DNA of 64,000 bases from Symplocastrum torsivum CPER-KK1 (GTDB taxonomy: Bacteria; Cyanobacteriota; Cyanobacteriia; Cyanobacteriales; Coleofasciculaceae): the NCBI GenBank assembly GCA_019358875.1, contig JAHHIF010000004.1, positions 185,785 to 249,784 on the forward strand. The letters are read 5' to 3'. Shown here piece after piece: positions 1 to 9,551 of the stretch (within the stretch, counting starts at the first letter, position 1; every line of letters starts with the position of its first letter). A program made the translations under genes and the position numbers. A model generated the notes under the pieces. The model did no database searches. It saw only the letters and a program-made list of their open reading frames with translations, and was not told the origin of the DNA.

Positions 1-1263
1 AAGCTCAATCGCCTTAGGGTTGATATTCAAGCTGTCATCATAAATGCTGGCTAGACGATAAGTTGTGACAAATTCTCCCTCAGAACCACTAAGATTGCGA
101 GAGACTGCCAAAGCTTGCTGATAATAGTCACTCTCTGCTTGCCCTTCTCCAAGCAAATAATAAACAACACTTAGATCAATTAGAGCTTCAACTTCAATAT
201 CTGGGTCTACATAAGGATTGATGATGGCCTTGATTTCTTGTCTGCGATCGCTACTTTTTCTACTAATCTCTTGTGCAATTGCCAATGCCTGCTGATACAC
301 CTTAAGAGCTTCTGGGTACTGCTGCTGTTGTCGATAAATTTCACCTATCCTTCTCAGCAATGCAAGCATCCTTTCGCGATCACTCACAGCACGAGTAACG
401 GTCAACGCCTGCTCATAGGACTCCATCTCTTCCGAATACTGCCCTAGCCGATGGTAAGCACGACCTAGAGCAATCAGTACGTCGCTTTCGTCCATTCTGC
501 CGAAATAACCCGATCTAAAATCCAAAACGTCCGCCCTGCGTATAGTGGCTAAGATTTGCTGATAAATCTCGATTTCTTTGGAGTGTTCGCCCAGAAATCT
601 GTAAAGATTAGCAATTTTATTGAAAGTACTCGCTTCTTCCTCACGATTCTGAAGGGTACGATCAATGTCCAACTTCTGTTGATAAACCTCAATTGCCTCA
701 GAGTATTGCCTCGACATCTCATACAACTTTGCAAGCAAAACTACTGTTTCTGCTTCTTCCTCATGATTGGCAGCAGCCCGAAAAATATTGATCGCTTGCC
801 GATAGAACTCAACTGCTTTGGGATGTTGTTGATCCAGGTACTCGTTAGCTATCTCTCTGAGTAACTTACCAATCGTATTGAGGATGCTGATTTCTATGGT
901 ATGTAAGCTCAGTTCTCTGGCAATGACTAGAGACTGCTGATAATGTTCTAATGCTTGTGGGTACTGCTCTAGAGCGCGATAAGTCTTCCCAATATCGTAT
1001 AGAGTTTTGCCTTCTTCATGGCGATTGCCGATTTCTCTGTAAATGACTAAGGCTTGCTGAAATATTGCCAATGCTTCTTGCAAGTGACCCTTATTAAATT
1101 GCTCAACGCCTGTTTGGAGCAAGCGATCACCTTCTTCTCGGTCTTGAAGAGTTTGTGCCTGTGCTGAGAGAATCTCAAAGTAACCTGTTTGTAATAGAGG
1201 AGATGTTAGCAACAGTAGTAAGGTAGTTGCGGCAAGGCTGAGAGTTCCGAGACGGTAGTGCAT
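1..1263 (-). CDS. Exported TPR protein, 3' end beyond the window
   Basis: An open frame on the minus strand starts with ATG at 1263 and stays open to base 1, so at least 421 codons are present and the C-terminus is missing. Residues 1-35 look like a signal peptide: a hydrophobic leucine-rich core ending in AQAQ. The rest is tetratricopeptide repeats of the NB-ARC/kinesin-light-chain-like type, recognisable by recurring 'YQQALAIA'-like helices such as QALEHYQQSLVIAREL and ALKVYQQALAIAQE. In cyanobacteria this N-terminal layout is most often followed by a CHAT protease-like domain, as in the complete gene at 25.8-28.4 kb, but that part cannot be seen here. Likely periplasmic or membrane-associated scaffold; function unknown. 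Confidence 0.8.
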   Translation of the reverse strand, partial: MHYRLGTLSLAATTLLLLLTSPLLQTGYFEILSAQAQTLQDREEGDRLLQTGVEQFNKGHLQEALAIFQQALVIYREIGNRHEEGKTLYDIGKTYRALEQYPQALEHYQQSLVIARELSLHTIEISILNTIGKLLREIANEYLDQQHPKAVEFYRQAINIFRAAANHEEEAETVVLLAKLYEMSRQYSEAIEVYQQKLDIDRTLQNREEEASTFNKIANLYRFLGEHSKEIEIYQQILATIRRADVLDFRSGYFGRMDESDVLIALGRAYHRLGQYSEEMESYEQALTVTRAVSDRERMLALLRRIGEIYRQQQQYPEALKVYQQALAIAQEISRKSSDRRQEIKAIINPYVDPDIEVEALIDLSVVYYLLGEGQAESDYYQQALAVSRNLSGSEGEFVTTYRLASIYDDSLNINPKAIEL

Positions 1264-1582
1264 TGGCAATTTCCTAACTGGAGTAAAGCTTACTCGTTTA
1301 GCTATATCTCACAACAGAGGGAACTTATGCAAAAATTGAGGCGATCGCACTTTCGGATTTTGTCTCACCAAGTGCCTCGGCTGACATCACACAACCTCCT
1401 CAACTATCTTTTATTAGCTGTCAGATACCCAAGGGATTACCTTAATAGGCAAGTTTAATGCCGACTAGCTTACATTCCACCTTAGCTTAGAGTGATTGGA
1501 AGATGCGATCGCGTTGCTTGTGACCTTGAGACCGATTCGTTCGTTAAGATTGTTGCAAGCTTAGGACATACTGAAGCGTATC
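1264..1582. other. Intergenic stretch between divergent genes
   Basis: This 319-base stretch separates the minus-strand TPR gene from the plus-strand Uma2 gene and must hold both promoters. I see two GCGATCGC octamers (around 1341 and 1505) but no convincing promoter pair, hairpin or short gene. A 66-codon open frame at 1258-1458 has no ribosome site and no recognisable product. Confidence 0.4.
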
Positions 1583-2146
1583 ATGACCCTCATTCAGTCA
1601 CCGACCCAACTAACCCTTGCAGAGTTTTTGGAACGACCAGAAACTGAACCCGCTAGTGAATATATTGATGGGCAAATCTATCAAAAGCCAATGCCTCAGG
1701 GAGAACATAGCATCTTACAAGGCAGTTTAGTGACTGCTATTAATCAGATTGGTAAATCTCAGAAGTTAGCTTGTGCCTTTCCAGAATTACGCTGTACGTT
1801 CGGAGGACGCTCGATTGTTCCTGATGTATCAGTATTTGAATGGCAGCCTATTCCTCGCAAGACGAATGGAAGGATTGCCAATAAGTTTGAAATTTCCCCA
1901 GACTGGGTTATTGAAATACTTTCCCCAGACCAATCACCAAGTCGAGTAATTGATAAAATTATTTTCTGTTTAAAGCAGGGAACAAAATTAGGTTGGTTTA
2001 TTGAACCTGAAGATGAATCGGTAATGGTCTTTCAACCAAATCAGTTACCTGATGTCAAATATGATGCTGAATATCTGCCTGTTCTTGAGGTATTAAGAGA
2101 TTGGCAACTTTCTGTAGCAGATGTATTTAGTTGGTTGCAGCTTTGA
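1583..2146 (+). CDS. Uma2 family (DUF820) putative endonuclease
   Basis: The 187-residue product matches the Uma2/DUF820 family, a PD-(D/E)XK nuclease fold greatly expanded in cyanobacteria and often linked to mobile DNA, with no proven cellular role. The family order is visible: the N-terminal 'EYIDGQIYQKPMP' strand pair, His42 in 'QGEHS', the catalytic aspartate in 'VPDVSVFEW' (Asp81), the glutamate in 'VIEILSP' (Glu111) and a lysine in 'VIDKII' (Lys125). All catalytic positions are present, in contrast to the truncated relative at 56.8 kb. Length is normal for the family. The ATG at 1583 lacks a clear Shine-Dalgarno sequence, which is common in cyanobacteria. Confidence 0.88.
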   Translation: MTLIQSPTQLTLAEFLERPETEPASEYIDGQIYQKPMPQGEHSILQGSLVTAINQIGKSQKLACAFPELRCTFGGRSIVPDVSVFEWQPIPRKTNGRIANKFEISPDWVIEILSPDQSPSRVIDKIIFCLKQGTKLGWFIEPEDESVMVFQPNQLPDVKYDAEYLPVLEVLRDWQLSVADVFSWLQL

Positions 2147-2315
2147 ATTTATGCACTTGTAGAAGAAAGCACACAACTATAGCCAAAAACCCTAATCAAA
2201 TTCCGCTCGTTCATTCAAAAGCCGTTGCCAATGAGGACGAATATGAAGAGGCTGATTTAATCAGCCTACCTTCTGCGTATTCAGCACTCATTATCGAGAG
2301 GAGAAAAACTACACT

Positions 2316-2687
2316 TTATTCAAATGCATCTAAGTCTAATGCTTTTGAGCCACCTCGCTCTAATTGAGTTAAAAGCTTGCTGAGTTGTAACCAAACCAAG
2401 ACAGCAATGAGTACGGTGAGAGGAAGGGACACGGAATAAGATAACCAGCTAGGGAAACCAAAAATCTCTAAACCAGCAGAGAGAAATATACAAATTCCCA
2501 AGGCAATTCCCACGAAGGGTAGAAGCAACTGAAACCCCTTCATTTGAGCGAGGGTGCGAGTGGAGCGGTTTTTTGACCATTCCTGCACTTTCTGCTTTAG
2601 GGTAGCTTCAAATGCCAGACCACAGGTAAGACTAGCAAATAAACCAAAAGCTAATAAAAAATAGGGCGGTTCGGGAAAGCTATACAC
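2316..2687 (-). CDS. Small membrane protein of unknown function
   Basis: A 123-residue protein starting with GTG at 2687, preceded by AGGAG six bases upstream, which supports both the frame and the start. Three hydrophobic segments are visible: about residues 6-26 (LLAFGLFASLTCGLAFEA), 53-72 (LLPFVGIALGICIFLSAGLE) and 79-101 (WLSYSVSLPLTVLIAVLVWL). A basic cytoplasmic-looking loop lies between the first two. I do not recognise a named family. It stands alone between Uma2 and the ABC1 kinase, with the kinase about 200 bases away on the same strand. Confidence 0.65.
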   Translation of the reverse strand: MYSFPEPPYFLLAFGLFASLTCGLAFEATLKQKVQEWSKNRSTRTLAQMKGFQLLLPFVGIALGICIFLSAGLEIFGFPSWLSYSVSLPLTVLIAVLVWLQLSKLLTQLERGGSKALDLDAFE

Positions 2688-2891
2688 AAAATACTCCTGA
2701 TTTTAAGTAAGACACAGGCAGATTTAATCTCACAAACGGCAATTACTCAGCACTTGGCTCAGAGCATTTTGTGAAGTGTCGAAAAAAGTCAGGATTACTC
2801 TTCACCTGTTGTTTATTGGCTGTTGATTGTTAACCAACAACAGTTAATAAAAACCGACTAAATTCAACACAAAATTTAAACGCCCATTAGC

Positions 2892-4613
2892 TTACTTGAT
2901 TTTAAGAGCAGTTGCTAGAGGTAAGATTGCCGCAACACCCTCGGTAGAAAGTTCACTTAGAGTACTCAGTGCCACATTGAACAAACGTCCAGGTTTCAAG
3001 TCATCTTTGACCAAGTTCCAGAGACGTTGTACTTCTTCTGTGTGCAGCCTATCATCTTCTATGAGCGCTAAGAGCAACTGATGCCGCAAAAACTTACCTT
3101 CATCAGAGAGAAGATACTGCAAACCGAGTTGAGCGGTGGGTAGCAAATCAAACTTCTTGTCAGAGCGTGCGATCGCAATCATATTTTCCAACCGCTCCCA
3201 CTGGAACTTCCCATCCTTGAACAACACCTCAATGAGATGTCGTCGCATTTCTGGAGATTCACCCGTGAGGAGACGCCGTGCCACGTAGGGGTACGATACC
3301 TCAACGATTTTGAATTGGGGATTCAAACTCAGAGCTAAGCCTTCCTGAGTCACCAAGGAACGGATAATCAGAGCAAACTTTGCAGGGACGCGGAAGGGAT
3401 AGTCATACATCAACTCCGAGAACTTATCAGTAATTGTCTTGAAGTTGAAGTTACTAACACTTTCACCTATCGCTTCTCCCAATACCGTTTCTAATGCTGG
3501 AATAATCGGTCGAATGTCTGTGTTTGGTGTTAAAAAACCGAGCTTGACAAAATTAGCGGCTAGTGCTTGGTAGTCTTTGTTAATCAGGTGAACAACAGAA
3601 CCGGCAATGGTTTCTTTGGTGTACTGCTCCAGCTGATCCATCATGCCGAAGTCGATATAAGCCATGCGACCATCGGCTAGAGCGAACAAGTTGCCAGGGT
3701 GGGGGTCGGCGTGGAAAAAGCCATGCTCCAAAAGCTGACGCAAACCCGCTGTAACCCCGGTTTCAATGATCTTGTCGATCTCCAGTCCAGCCTCACGAAT
3801 GCTTTTGGTATCGTTCAGCTTAAAACCATTAATCCATTCCAATGTAAGGACGCGGACACTACTGTAGCGCCAGTAAATGCTTGGCACTTTAACCGTTGGG
3901 TCATTGCGGAAGTTGTTGGCAAATTTCTCCGCGTTGTGCCCTTCGTTGATGTAGTCGATTTCCTCAAATAACTTGATGCCAAACTCATCAACGATGAGGG
4001 ACAGGTCATGACCTAAATTCAGTGGTAACCAAGGAGAAAGCCAACCAGCCGCCCAGCGCATTAAGTAAAGGTCTAGGGTAATCACTGGGAGGAGATTGGG
4101 GCGTTGCACTTTGACGGCAACTTCTTCACCTGTATGGAGAAAGGCGCGATAGACTTGACCAAGGCTAGCAGCCGCTACTGGATTTGGGGAGATTTTGCTA
4201 TAGGCTTCTTGGAGCGAGCATCCCAAGTCTGCCTCAATGATCGAAAAAGCGATCGCATTATCATACGGTGGTAGCTGGTCTTGTAATTTAATCAGTTCGT
4301 CTAGAAAATCTTTCCGAACTAAGTCAGGGCGAGTCGAGAGGGCTTGTCCTACCTTAATAAAGGTGGGTCCCAAGCGCGTCAGCATCTCCCGCAGTTGGGA
4401 AGCTCGTTTGAACTTGTTCCGTTCAGCCTGATCGAACCATTCGTCAAACTTCAAACTGAGAACGAATCGAGAGAAGAACCAAATAATCGTGACAGCTCGC
4501 CAAATAGCTGCCCACGGTCGATAGCGATAATACCGTGCGATCGCCTTGGCGTCATAACGCCTCTGCTGTTGGCTTAGCTGCGGCTCAGGAGAAACCAGTT
4601 GATGCTGACTCAC
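2892..4613 (-). CDS. ABC1/UbiB/AarF family atypical protein kinase
   Basis: A full-length 573-residue ABC1-family protein. The family marks are all visible: the inhibitory KxGQ motif 'KVGQALSTRPDLV' (residues 87-99), the alanine-rich nucleotide loop 'AAASLGQVYRA' (147-157) replacing the usual glycine loop, the ATP-anchoring lysine in 'VAVKVQRP' (Lys168), the catalytic loop 'HADPHPGNLF' and the metal-binding 'IDFGMM'. Members support quinone biosynthesis (UbiB, Coq8) or, in plastids and cyanobacteria, prenylquinone and lipid metabolism in membranes and plastoglobule-like bodies. Cyanobacteria carry several paralogues, and I cannot say which one this is. The C-terminus ends in a short hydrophobic stretch. 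The ATG at 4613 gives the expected N-terminus. Confidence 0.93.
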   Translation of the reverse strand: MSQHQLVSPEPQLSQQQRRYDAKAIARYYRYRPWAAIWRAVTIIWFFSRFVLSLKFDEWFDQAERNKFKRASQLREMLTRLGPTFIKVGQALSTRPDLVRKDFLDELIKLQDQLPPYDNAIAFSIIEADLGCSLQEAYSKISPNPVAAASLGQVYRAFLHTGEEVAVKVQRPNLLPVITLDLYLMRWAAGWLSPWLPLNLGHDLSLIVDEFGIKLFEEIDYINEGHNAEKFANNFRNDPTVKVPSIYWRYSSVRVLTLEWINGFKLNDTKSIREAGLEIDKIIETGVTAGLRQLLEHGFFHADPHPGNLFALADGRMAYIDFGMMDQLEQYTKETIAGSVVHLINKDYQALAANFVKLGFLTPNTDIRPIIPALETVLGEAIGESVSNFNFKTITDKFSELMYDYPFRVPAKFALIIRSLVTQEGLALSLNPQFKIVEVSYPYVARRLLTGESPEMRRHLIEVLFKDGKFQWERLENMIAIARSDKKFDLLPTAQLGLQYLLSDEGKFLRHQLLLALIEDDRLHTEEVQRLWNLVKDDLKPGRLFNVALSTLSELSTEGVAAILPLATALKIK

Positions 4614-4715
4614 GCTGAATAGTTGCCTCTCAAACTATAAATTTTATTTTTTATCTTTTTATTAAATATAGTATATAAAACTACAAACTTTCTTGATTTT
4701 TAACCTTGGTAAGCC

Positions 4716-4827
4716 ATCAGCGGTCAGCTATCAGCTAGATGCAATCTAGCTAAAAGTCTGACGCTTGTTAGGTAGCCCAAAAATAAAAACGCTAGTCCAA
4801 GCTAAACGCTGAAGGCTGACCGCTGAT
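4716..4827. repeat. Inverted repeat with 13-bp perfect arms
   Basis: ATCAGCGGTCAGC at 4716-4728 is the exact reverse complement of GCTGACCGCTGAT at 4815-4827. The arms enclose 86 bases between the ABC1 kinase and the aminopeptidase. The arm word belongs to an interspersed 'TCAGC(G/T)(G/A)TCAGCT' family that also appears near 33.57, 47.45 and 50.24 kb. It may be a non-autonomous element or a bidirectional transcript end. Confidence 0.55.
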
Positions 4828-4847
4828 CGCTTTATCCTTAGCTACAG

Positions 4848-7445
4848 TTACTTAGCCTTCGCTTCCAGATTCTCCATGCGGCTTTTGAGTTCCTGGTTCT
4901 CTTGTTTCAGCAGGTCGAGTTCTTCCCGCAACTGCTTAACCGCTTGGTCTGACCCAACGTTCTTCTGCACCTTCTGAATCGCTTCCTCAGCAATGCGGCG
5001 GACTCGTCCATCAGGAGTTTGTTCAGCAAGCGATCGCAAAACCCCAATTGCCTTCACCGTCTCCATCTGCCCCAGCGCTGAAACAACTGACACTTGCGTC
5101 AGGAAAAATGTTTCGGCGGCGAGTTCTTCAAGTTGCTCCAGAATCCACTCGGTATTGCTGGGCGTTTGACCTGTTGAAATTGTTCCCAATGCGCGAATTG
5201 CTGCTAGACGTAGCGGTTGGGAGACACCGGGAGTAGTGTATTCCAGAATCACTTCTAGCGCCACAGGAGATGACTTCATCTGACTCAAGCCACTAATCGC
5301 CCCGCCACGCACCACTTCATTCCAGCCAGCCCTCTCTCGGAGTACACGAGTTAATAGCTGGAGAACTTCATCCTCCTTATCCTTGAGGTTCGCTGACACC
5401 ATTCTGCCAAGGGCACTAGCGGCTGATGCTTCCACGTAGTAACTAGCATCCCCGTTTTCTACTAACTGTTTTAGTGCCTCGTAGCTTTGGGCTGTCTTGA
5501 TTTTACTCAAGGCTTCCACCACTGACCGACGTACACGGCTGTCTTCATCCTTCAACCCAGCAATCAAAGCATCCGTTGTCTGATCAAGTTTCACCTGCGC
5601 CAGTTGTTTCGCGACTTCCACCCGGACACCCCAGAAAGCATCAGCCTTCAAAGCCTCTGATAGGGCTTTTACCGCTTCCAATCCGCCTTTCTTCGCCAAT
5701 GCCTTTGCTGCATAGATGCGAGAGATTGGATCGGGGTCAAATTGTAGCTGGGCTTTTAGTTCTGGGGTTGGGTACTCTAGGGAAACTGTTTTCAGGTAGT
5801 TGTTCTCAAAATCAAAGCTGATGAACTGGGGTTTTTTCTCTAAGGGGAAGTAGAAACTCTGTTCCCGTTCATGAACCCTTACACTGAATGTTTTAAAAGT
5901 AGGAGTTGGTTGTTGGTTGTCATTTTCAGCAAAGCCAAAGGCGATAGGAATCTTCAGGTCAAATAACTCACTACCACTGCCGTTCTTGCCTTCTTTGGCT
6001 TGAGTTTGGGTAACTGTGACTTTCGCTAATTGACTATCGGCATCCCAGGAATAGGCAACTTTGTAATCTGGATGACCACCTCGGAAAACATATTGGTCAA
6101 AGAGAAATAGGAGATTACGACCTGTTGCTTTTTCAATTGCCCGTAACAAGTCAACTGTTTCTACTGTGTTATGGGCATTGTCTTGAACAAAGGTTTGAAT
6201 CGCCTTCCAGAACAACTCATCACCTAACTCTGCCCGAATCATATGGTAGACACAAGCACCTTTTTCATAAAGGTGTCGATCATACAGTTCGATTGCTTCT
6301 CGGTAGATGTGGGTAACAATCGGGCGGCGATAGCGAGAACTATCTTCTGTAAAGTAGCTACGTGCTTCCCCTAACAGATAGTAAGCTGCATCATCTTTTC
6401 CATATTCATGTTCTGTCCAAAATACCTCGGAATACGAAGCTAAGCCCTCCTTAATCCAGGCATGAGACCAATGCTTGATTACTACTAAATCACCAAACCA
6501 TTGGTGGGCAAGCTCATGAACCACTAAGCTTTCAGTACGATCATTATCGAGGGCAGCTCGTTCATCCAGCAAGCAACGGTCAGTTAGCAGGGTTGTGGAG
6601 GTATTCTCCATACCTCCAAAGATGAAATCATCAACGCAAACTTGAGCATACTTGGGAAAAGGGTAGGGGTAGCAAAACTTCTCACTGAGAAACTCAATCA
6701 TTCGAGGCGTTTTGCCCATGCTGCGGCGGCCATCTTCCTCGTAACCCTTTTCAACGTAGTAGGTGACAGGTTTGCCCTGCCACTCATCCCGAATTTCAGC
6801 AAAGTCTCCTACAGCTAAAGTCATTAAGTAGGTGGGATGGACTTGCTGTTGTAACCAGTGGTAAATCTTGTTGTCGCCGTCTTCTTCTGTGGCGATGAGT
6901 TCGCCGTTGGAAATTGCGATTAATGGCTTTGGTACTTTGACACGGATTTCCGAGGTTGCCAACTGACCAGGGTAGTCAAAGCAAGGAAACCAGAAGCGAG
7001 AGTCTTCATCTTCGCCCTGTGTCCAGACTTGGGTGGGTTTGTTGGGGTAATGCTGATTGGGAACGATGAAGTAAAGACCACGCTGGGGTTTTTCTACACC
7101 ATAGGCGATCGCAATCTTGATTTTTTTGTCCGCTTCTGTTGCTTGAAGTAGCTGAACGTGCAGTTGTTCACCGTCATAGTCAAACGGTTGGGGCGTTTCG
7201 TCAACCTGTACGGATTCAATATTTAAATCAACGGCATCGAGTACTAGCTGATTGATGCCACTGCGTACTGGTGCAACGGTAATCGTGCAGGTGCCGTGAA
7301 AACTTTGCTGGGGAATGTCAAGCGTCAAATCTAAGAATATATGCTCAACTTGTCCTGGGCGATCGGGGTTGTAGTGGGGTCTAGCGCCAGGTAACTCAAA
7401 AGACTTATGACCGTTACTTTCAGAATCAAAATAAGACTGTGACAT
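4848..7445 (-). CDS. M1 family zinc aminopeptidase with C-terminal HEAT repeats
   Basis: About 865 residues from the ATG at 7445; an upstream TTG at 7481 in the same frame is less likely. Three parts are visible. The N-terminal beta domain is followed by the metallopeptidase core with the substrate motif 'GGMENTSTT' and the zinc site HELAH, then 18 residues, then Glu in 'IKEGLASYSE' (about residues 308-331). The catalytic tyrosine lies in 'YEKGACVYHMI'. From about residue 560 come HEAT-like repeats ('DPISRIYAAKALAKKGG', 'DEDSRVRRSVVEALSKI'), and the last 35 residues form a coiled coil. It should remove N-terminal residues from peptides. The HEAT region resembles TAF2-like M1 relatives and could hold partners. 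No signal peptide, so cytoplasmic. Confidence 0.93.
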   Translation of the reverse strand: MSQSYFDSESNGHKSFELPGARPHYNPDRPGQVEHIFLDLTLDIPQQSFHGTCTITVAPVRSGINQLVLDAVDLNIESVQVDETPQPFDYDGEQLHVQLLQATEADKKIKIAIAYGVEKPQRGLYFIVPNQHYPNKPTQVWTQGEDEDSRFWFPCFDYPGQLATSEIRVKVPKPLIAISNGELIATEEDGDNKIYHWLQQQVHPTYLMTLAVGDFAEIRDEWQGKPVTYYVEKGYEEDGRRSMGKTPRMIEFLSEKFCYPYPFPKYAQVCVDDFIFGGMENTSTTLLTDRCLLDERAALDNDRTESLVVHELAHQWFGDLVVIKHWSHAWIKEGLASYSEVFWTEHEYGKDDAAYYLLGEARSYFTEDSSRYRRPIVTHIYREAIELYDRHLYEKGACVYHMIRAELGDELFWKAIQTFVQDNAHNTVETVDLLRAIEKATGRNLLFLFDQYVFRGGHPDYKVAYSWDADSQLAKVTVTQTQAKEGKNGSGSELFDLKIPIAFGFAENDNQQPTPTFKTFSVRVHEREQSFYFPLEKKPQFISFDFENNYLKTVSLEYPTPELKAQLQFDPDPISRIYAAKALAKKGGLEAVKALSEALKADAFWGVRVEVAKQLAQVKLDQTTDALIAGLKDEDSRVRRSVVEALSKIKTAQSYEALKQLVENGDASYYVEASAASALGRMVSANLKDKEDEVLQLLTRVLRERAGWNEVVRGGAISGLSQMKSSPVALEVILEYTTPGVSQPLRLAAIRALGTISTGQTPSNTEWILEQLEELAAETFFLTQVSVVSALGQMETVKAIGVLRSLAEQTPDGRVRRIAEEAIQKVQKNVGSDQAVKQLREELDLLKQENQELKSRMENLEAKAK

Positions 7446-7815
7446 TCGTGAACCTGTAAAACTAAAACTAAGGAGAAGCAATCAGGAGTTAGGAGTAGGG
7501 TAGAAATCTCTCCTAAGACCGAGGCATGATTCTTTCAGATTAGCGCGTCTGTTAAAGCAAGTCTTTTTAGTAGCTTTATCCTAATAACGACGGGAAAATC
7601 TCTCTTCCAGATGCCAGTAATAGATTCTCCTCTACTTCCCTAGTTCCCCCTTCTGCGACAATAAAGCTGGATGAACTACTCGCCGTTACTTCGTTGAACG
7701 GCTAGTTTCTGTCGTTTCAACAAGGTAGTTTGCTTCCAACCTCCCGTGTGCCGGGGGCTAGAAGTAGGGACTTCCGCGAAATGTTAAATCAAGAGTCTGT
7801 GAGAAAACGCTTTTT
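7446..7815. other. Intergenic stretch between divergent genes
   Basis: These 370 bases separate the minus-strand aminopeptidase from the plus-strand methyltransferase. They hold a small hairpin (GCCGTT at 7682-7687 with AACGGC at 7697-7702) and pyrimidine-rich filler. I see no gene remnant and no promoter I would defend. Confidence 0.35.
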
Positions 7816-8763
7816 ATGACGACTGCTGTAAATACTGCTCCTAGATTAGCCTCTCGGCTTGTCAATGGATTGCTCTCGATCAAGCCCTTGGCTGCCTTAG
7901 CCAAGCACCAAGCCCGCAGCATGATGATTAAACGGGCAGAACAAATTGGCGTACCTTGGACAAAACGGGTGCAGGAATTGCGCTTACTTGACTGGGAGAC
8001 TCAGTTAATCCAGGTACAAAACACCGAGCTTTCCTATCCAGATTACTATTTGCGATCGTTCCACGCTTACGACAATGGCAATCTTAGCTGGGATGCGGCA
8101 TTAGAAGTAGAAGTGGCTGCCTACGCTGTGCATGCGAAAATTTGGCCGGGTGCTGATGCTGAAGGTGACCCTAAACTCCGCCAGAGTTACCATGATGTCC
8201 TAAAAGGTCAACTCAATGTTGCTGTGCAAGATATTGTAGATTTGGGTTGCAGTGTGGGGATGAGTACACTCGCGCTTCAGGAGGCTTATCCTCAAGCAAA
8301 AATTACTGGTGTGGACTTGTCACCCTACTTTTTAGCCGTTGCCAACTATCGCTCCCAACACGCTCAAAATCAGGCTGAGACGGCGGCTAAAAGCCAAAAT
8401 CCAATCCACTGGGTACACGCTGCTGCTGAATCTACGGGGTTACCCGATGCTTCTTTTGATTTAGTTTCGGCTTGTTTGATGTTCCACGAACTGCCTCAAG
8501 TCGCTACCCGACAAATCTTTCATGAGGCACGGCGTTTGCTACGTCCAGGTGGTCATCTAGCACTAATGGACATGAATCCTCAATCAGAAATCTATGCTAA
8601 GATGCCACCCTACATCTTGACATTGCTCAAAAGTACAGAGCCTTATCTGGATGAGTATTTTGCCTTAGATCTGGAAAAAGAACTCGTAGAAGCAGGTTTC
8701 CAGCCACCAACAATAGTTTGCAATACCCCTCGTCATCGAACAGTAGTTGCTCAAGTCAGTTAA
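7816..8763 (+). CDS. Class I SAM-dependent methyltransferase
   Basis: A 315-residue protein with a typical Rossmann-fold methyltransferase core. Motif I is 'VDLGCSVGMSTLAL' (about residues 141-154), the acidic residue after strand 2 lies in 'ITGVDLSPYFLAVA', and a motif IV-like strand follows in 'FDLVSACLMFHELP'. The roughly 135 residues before motif I are an extra N-terminal helical region seen in a cyanobacterial branch of the family, so the substrate may be a lipid, quinone or pigment. I cannot assign it. It stands alone, 200 bases ahead of the cyclic-nucleotide-binding gene on the same strand. Confidence 0.85.
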   Translation: MTTAVNTAPRLASRLVNGLLSIKPLAALAKHQARSMMIKRAEQIGVPWTKRVQELRLLDWETQLIQVQNTELSYPDYYLRSFHAYDNGNLSWDAALEVEVAAYAVHAKIWPGADAEGDPKLRQSYHDVLKGQLNVAVQDIVDLGCSVGMSTLALQEAYPQAKITGVDLSPYFLAVANYRSQHAQNQAETAAKSQNPIHWVHAAAESTGLPDASFDLVSACLMFHELPQVATRQIFHEARRLLRPGGHLALMDMNPQSEIYAKMPPYILTLLKSTEPYLDEYFALDLEKELVEAGFQPPTIVCNTPRHRTVVAQVS

Positions 8764-8961
8764 CGCCAGAAACAATCTGTTTTATGCCTCAGAGCCTTTT
8801 TTAGGAGAAAAACAACTGGGTAGCTGTAAGTAGGTCTAAGGAAAATTAATAAATTGCCTATGTAGATCGAGGATGGTTTTATCTGGTTTTAAGACAGTAC
8901 GGTAAACTTGAGGTTTCCACGATAACTCAAGCGTAAATAGCTATTAGCTAACCGCTAACCG

Positions 8962-9444
8962 ATGTTAAGTAGCGTTGAGCGTCTATTATTTGTCAGGGCT
9001 GTCCCGATTTTCCAAGAATTACGGGATGACTTTTTGGTGCGACTGGCTTCCGTGATGGATGAACTATCGTTTCCAGCGGAACACACGATTTTTACGGAGG
9101 GGCAGGAAGGGCGATCGCTTTATATTGTGGTTTCGGGTTTGGTACGGGTTCACATTGGCGATCGCGATTTGGCGAAGCTGAAGCAAGGAGATGTTGTTGG
9201 AGAGATGTCGTTGTTTGATTCTGAACCCCGTTCAGCGTCAGTAACAACTCTGGAAAACTGCGAATGTCTGATGCTAACCCAACTGCAACTGTATGATGCG
9301 ATTGATGAAACACCAGGGATTGCCATAAATATTATTCGTCTGCTTTCCCGTCGCATTCGGGAACTCAATACTAAGGTGAATGTTTACGAGGCAAGGAATC
9401 CAGCACCGACGTTAAGTCGAGCGGGTGGTAATTTGGTGGGATAG
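8962..9444 (+). CDS. Stand-alone cyclic nucleotide-binding domain protein
   Basis: The 160 residues are essentially one CNB domain with no DNA-binding domain. The eight-stranded barrel is followed by the phosphate-binding cassette 'GEMSLFDSEPRSASV' (80-94), in which Glu81 and Arg90 are the residues that contact ribose and phosphate in cAMP-binding relatives. A C-terminal helix 'INIIRLLSRRIRELN' follows. It lacks the helix-turn-helix of Crp/SYCRP1 and any kinase domain, so it probably acts through protein contacts as a cAMP-responsive adaptor. The adenylate cyclase at 20.8-22.7 kb is a possible source of ligand but is not linked. The ATG at 8962 gives the usual family start. Confidence 0.85.
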   Translation: MLSSVERLLFVRAVPIFQELRDDFLVRLASVMDELSFPAEHTIFTEGQEGRSLYIVVSGLVRVHIGDRDLAKLKQGDVVGEMSLFDSEPRSASVTTLENCECLMLTQLQLYDAIDETPGIAINIIRLLSRRIRELNTKVNVYEARNPAPTLSRAGGNLVG

Positions 9445-9551
9445 AAGCGATCGCTCTATCGCAAACGTAGTTGGTAGGTGAGTGCAAAAAATATGACTAG
9501 ATTTTCAGACTCGTCGTAATTCAACCCATCTTAACGCCGTAAAATCAGGGC

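Noticed and set aside
2131..2367. 78-codon plus-strand frame after Uma2
   Set aside because: Overlaps the Uma2 end and the opposite-strand membrane protein; no start signal.
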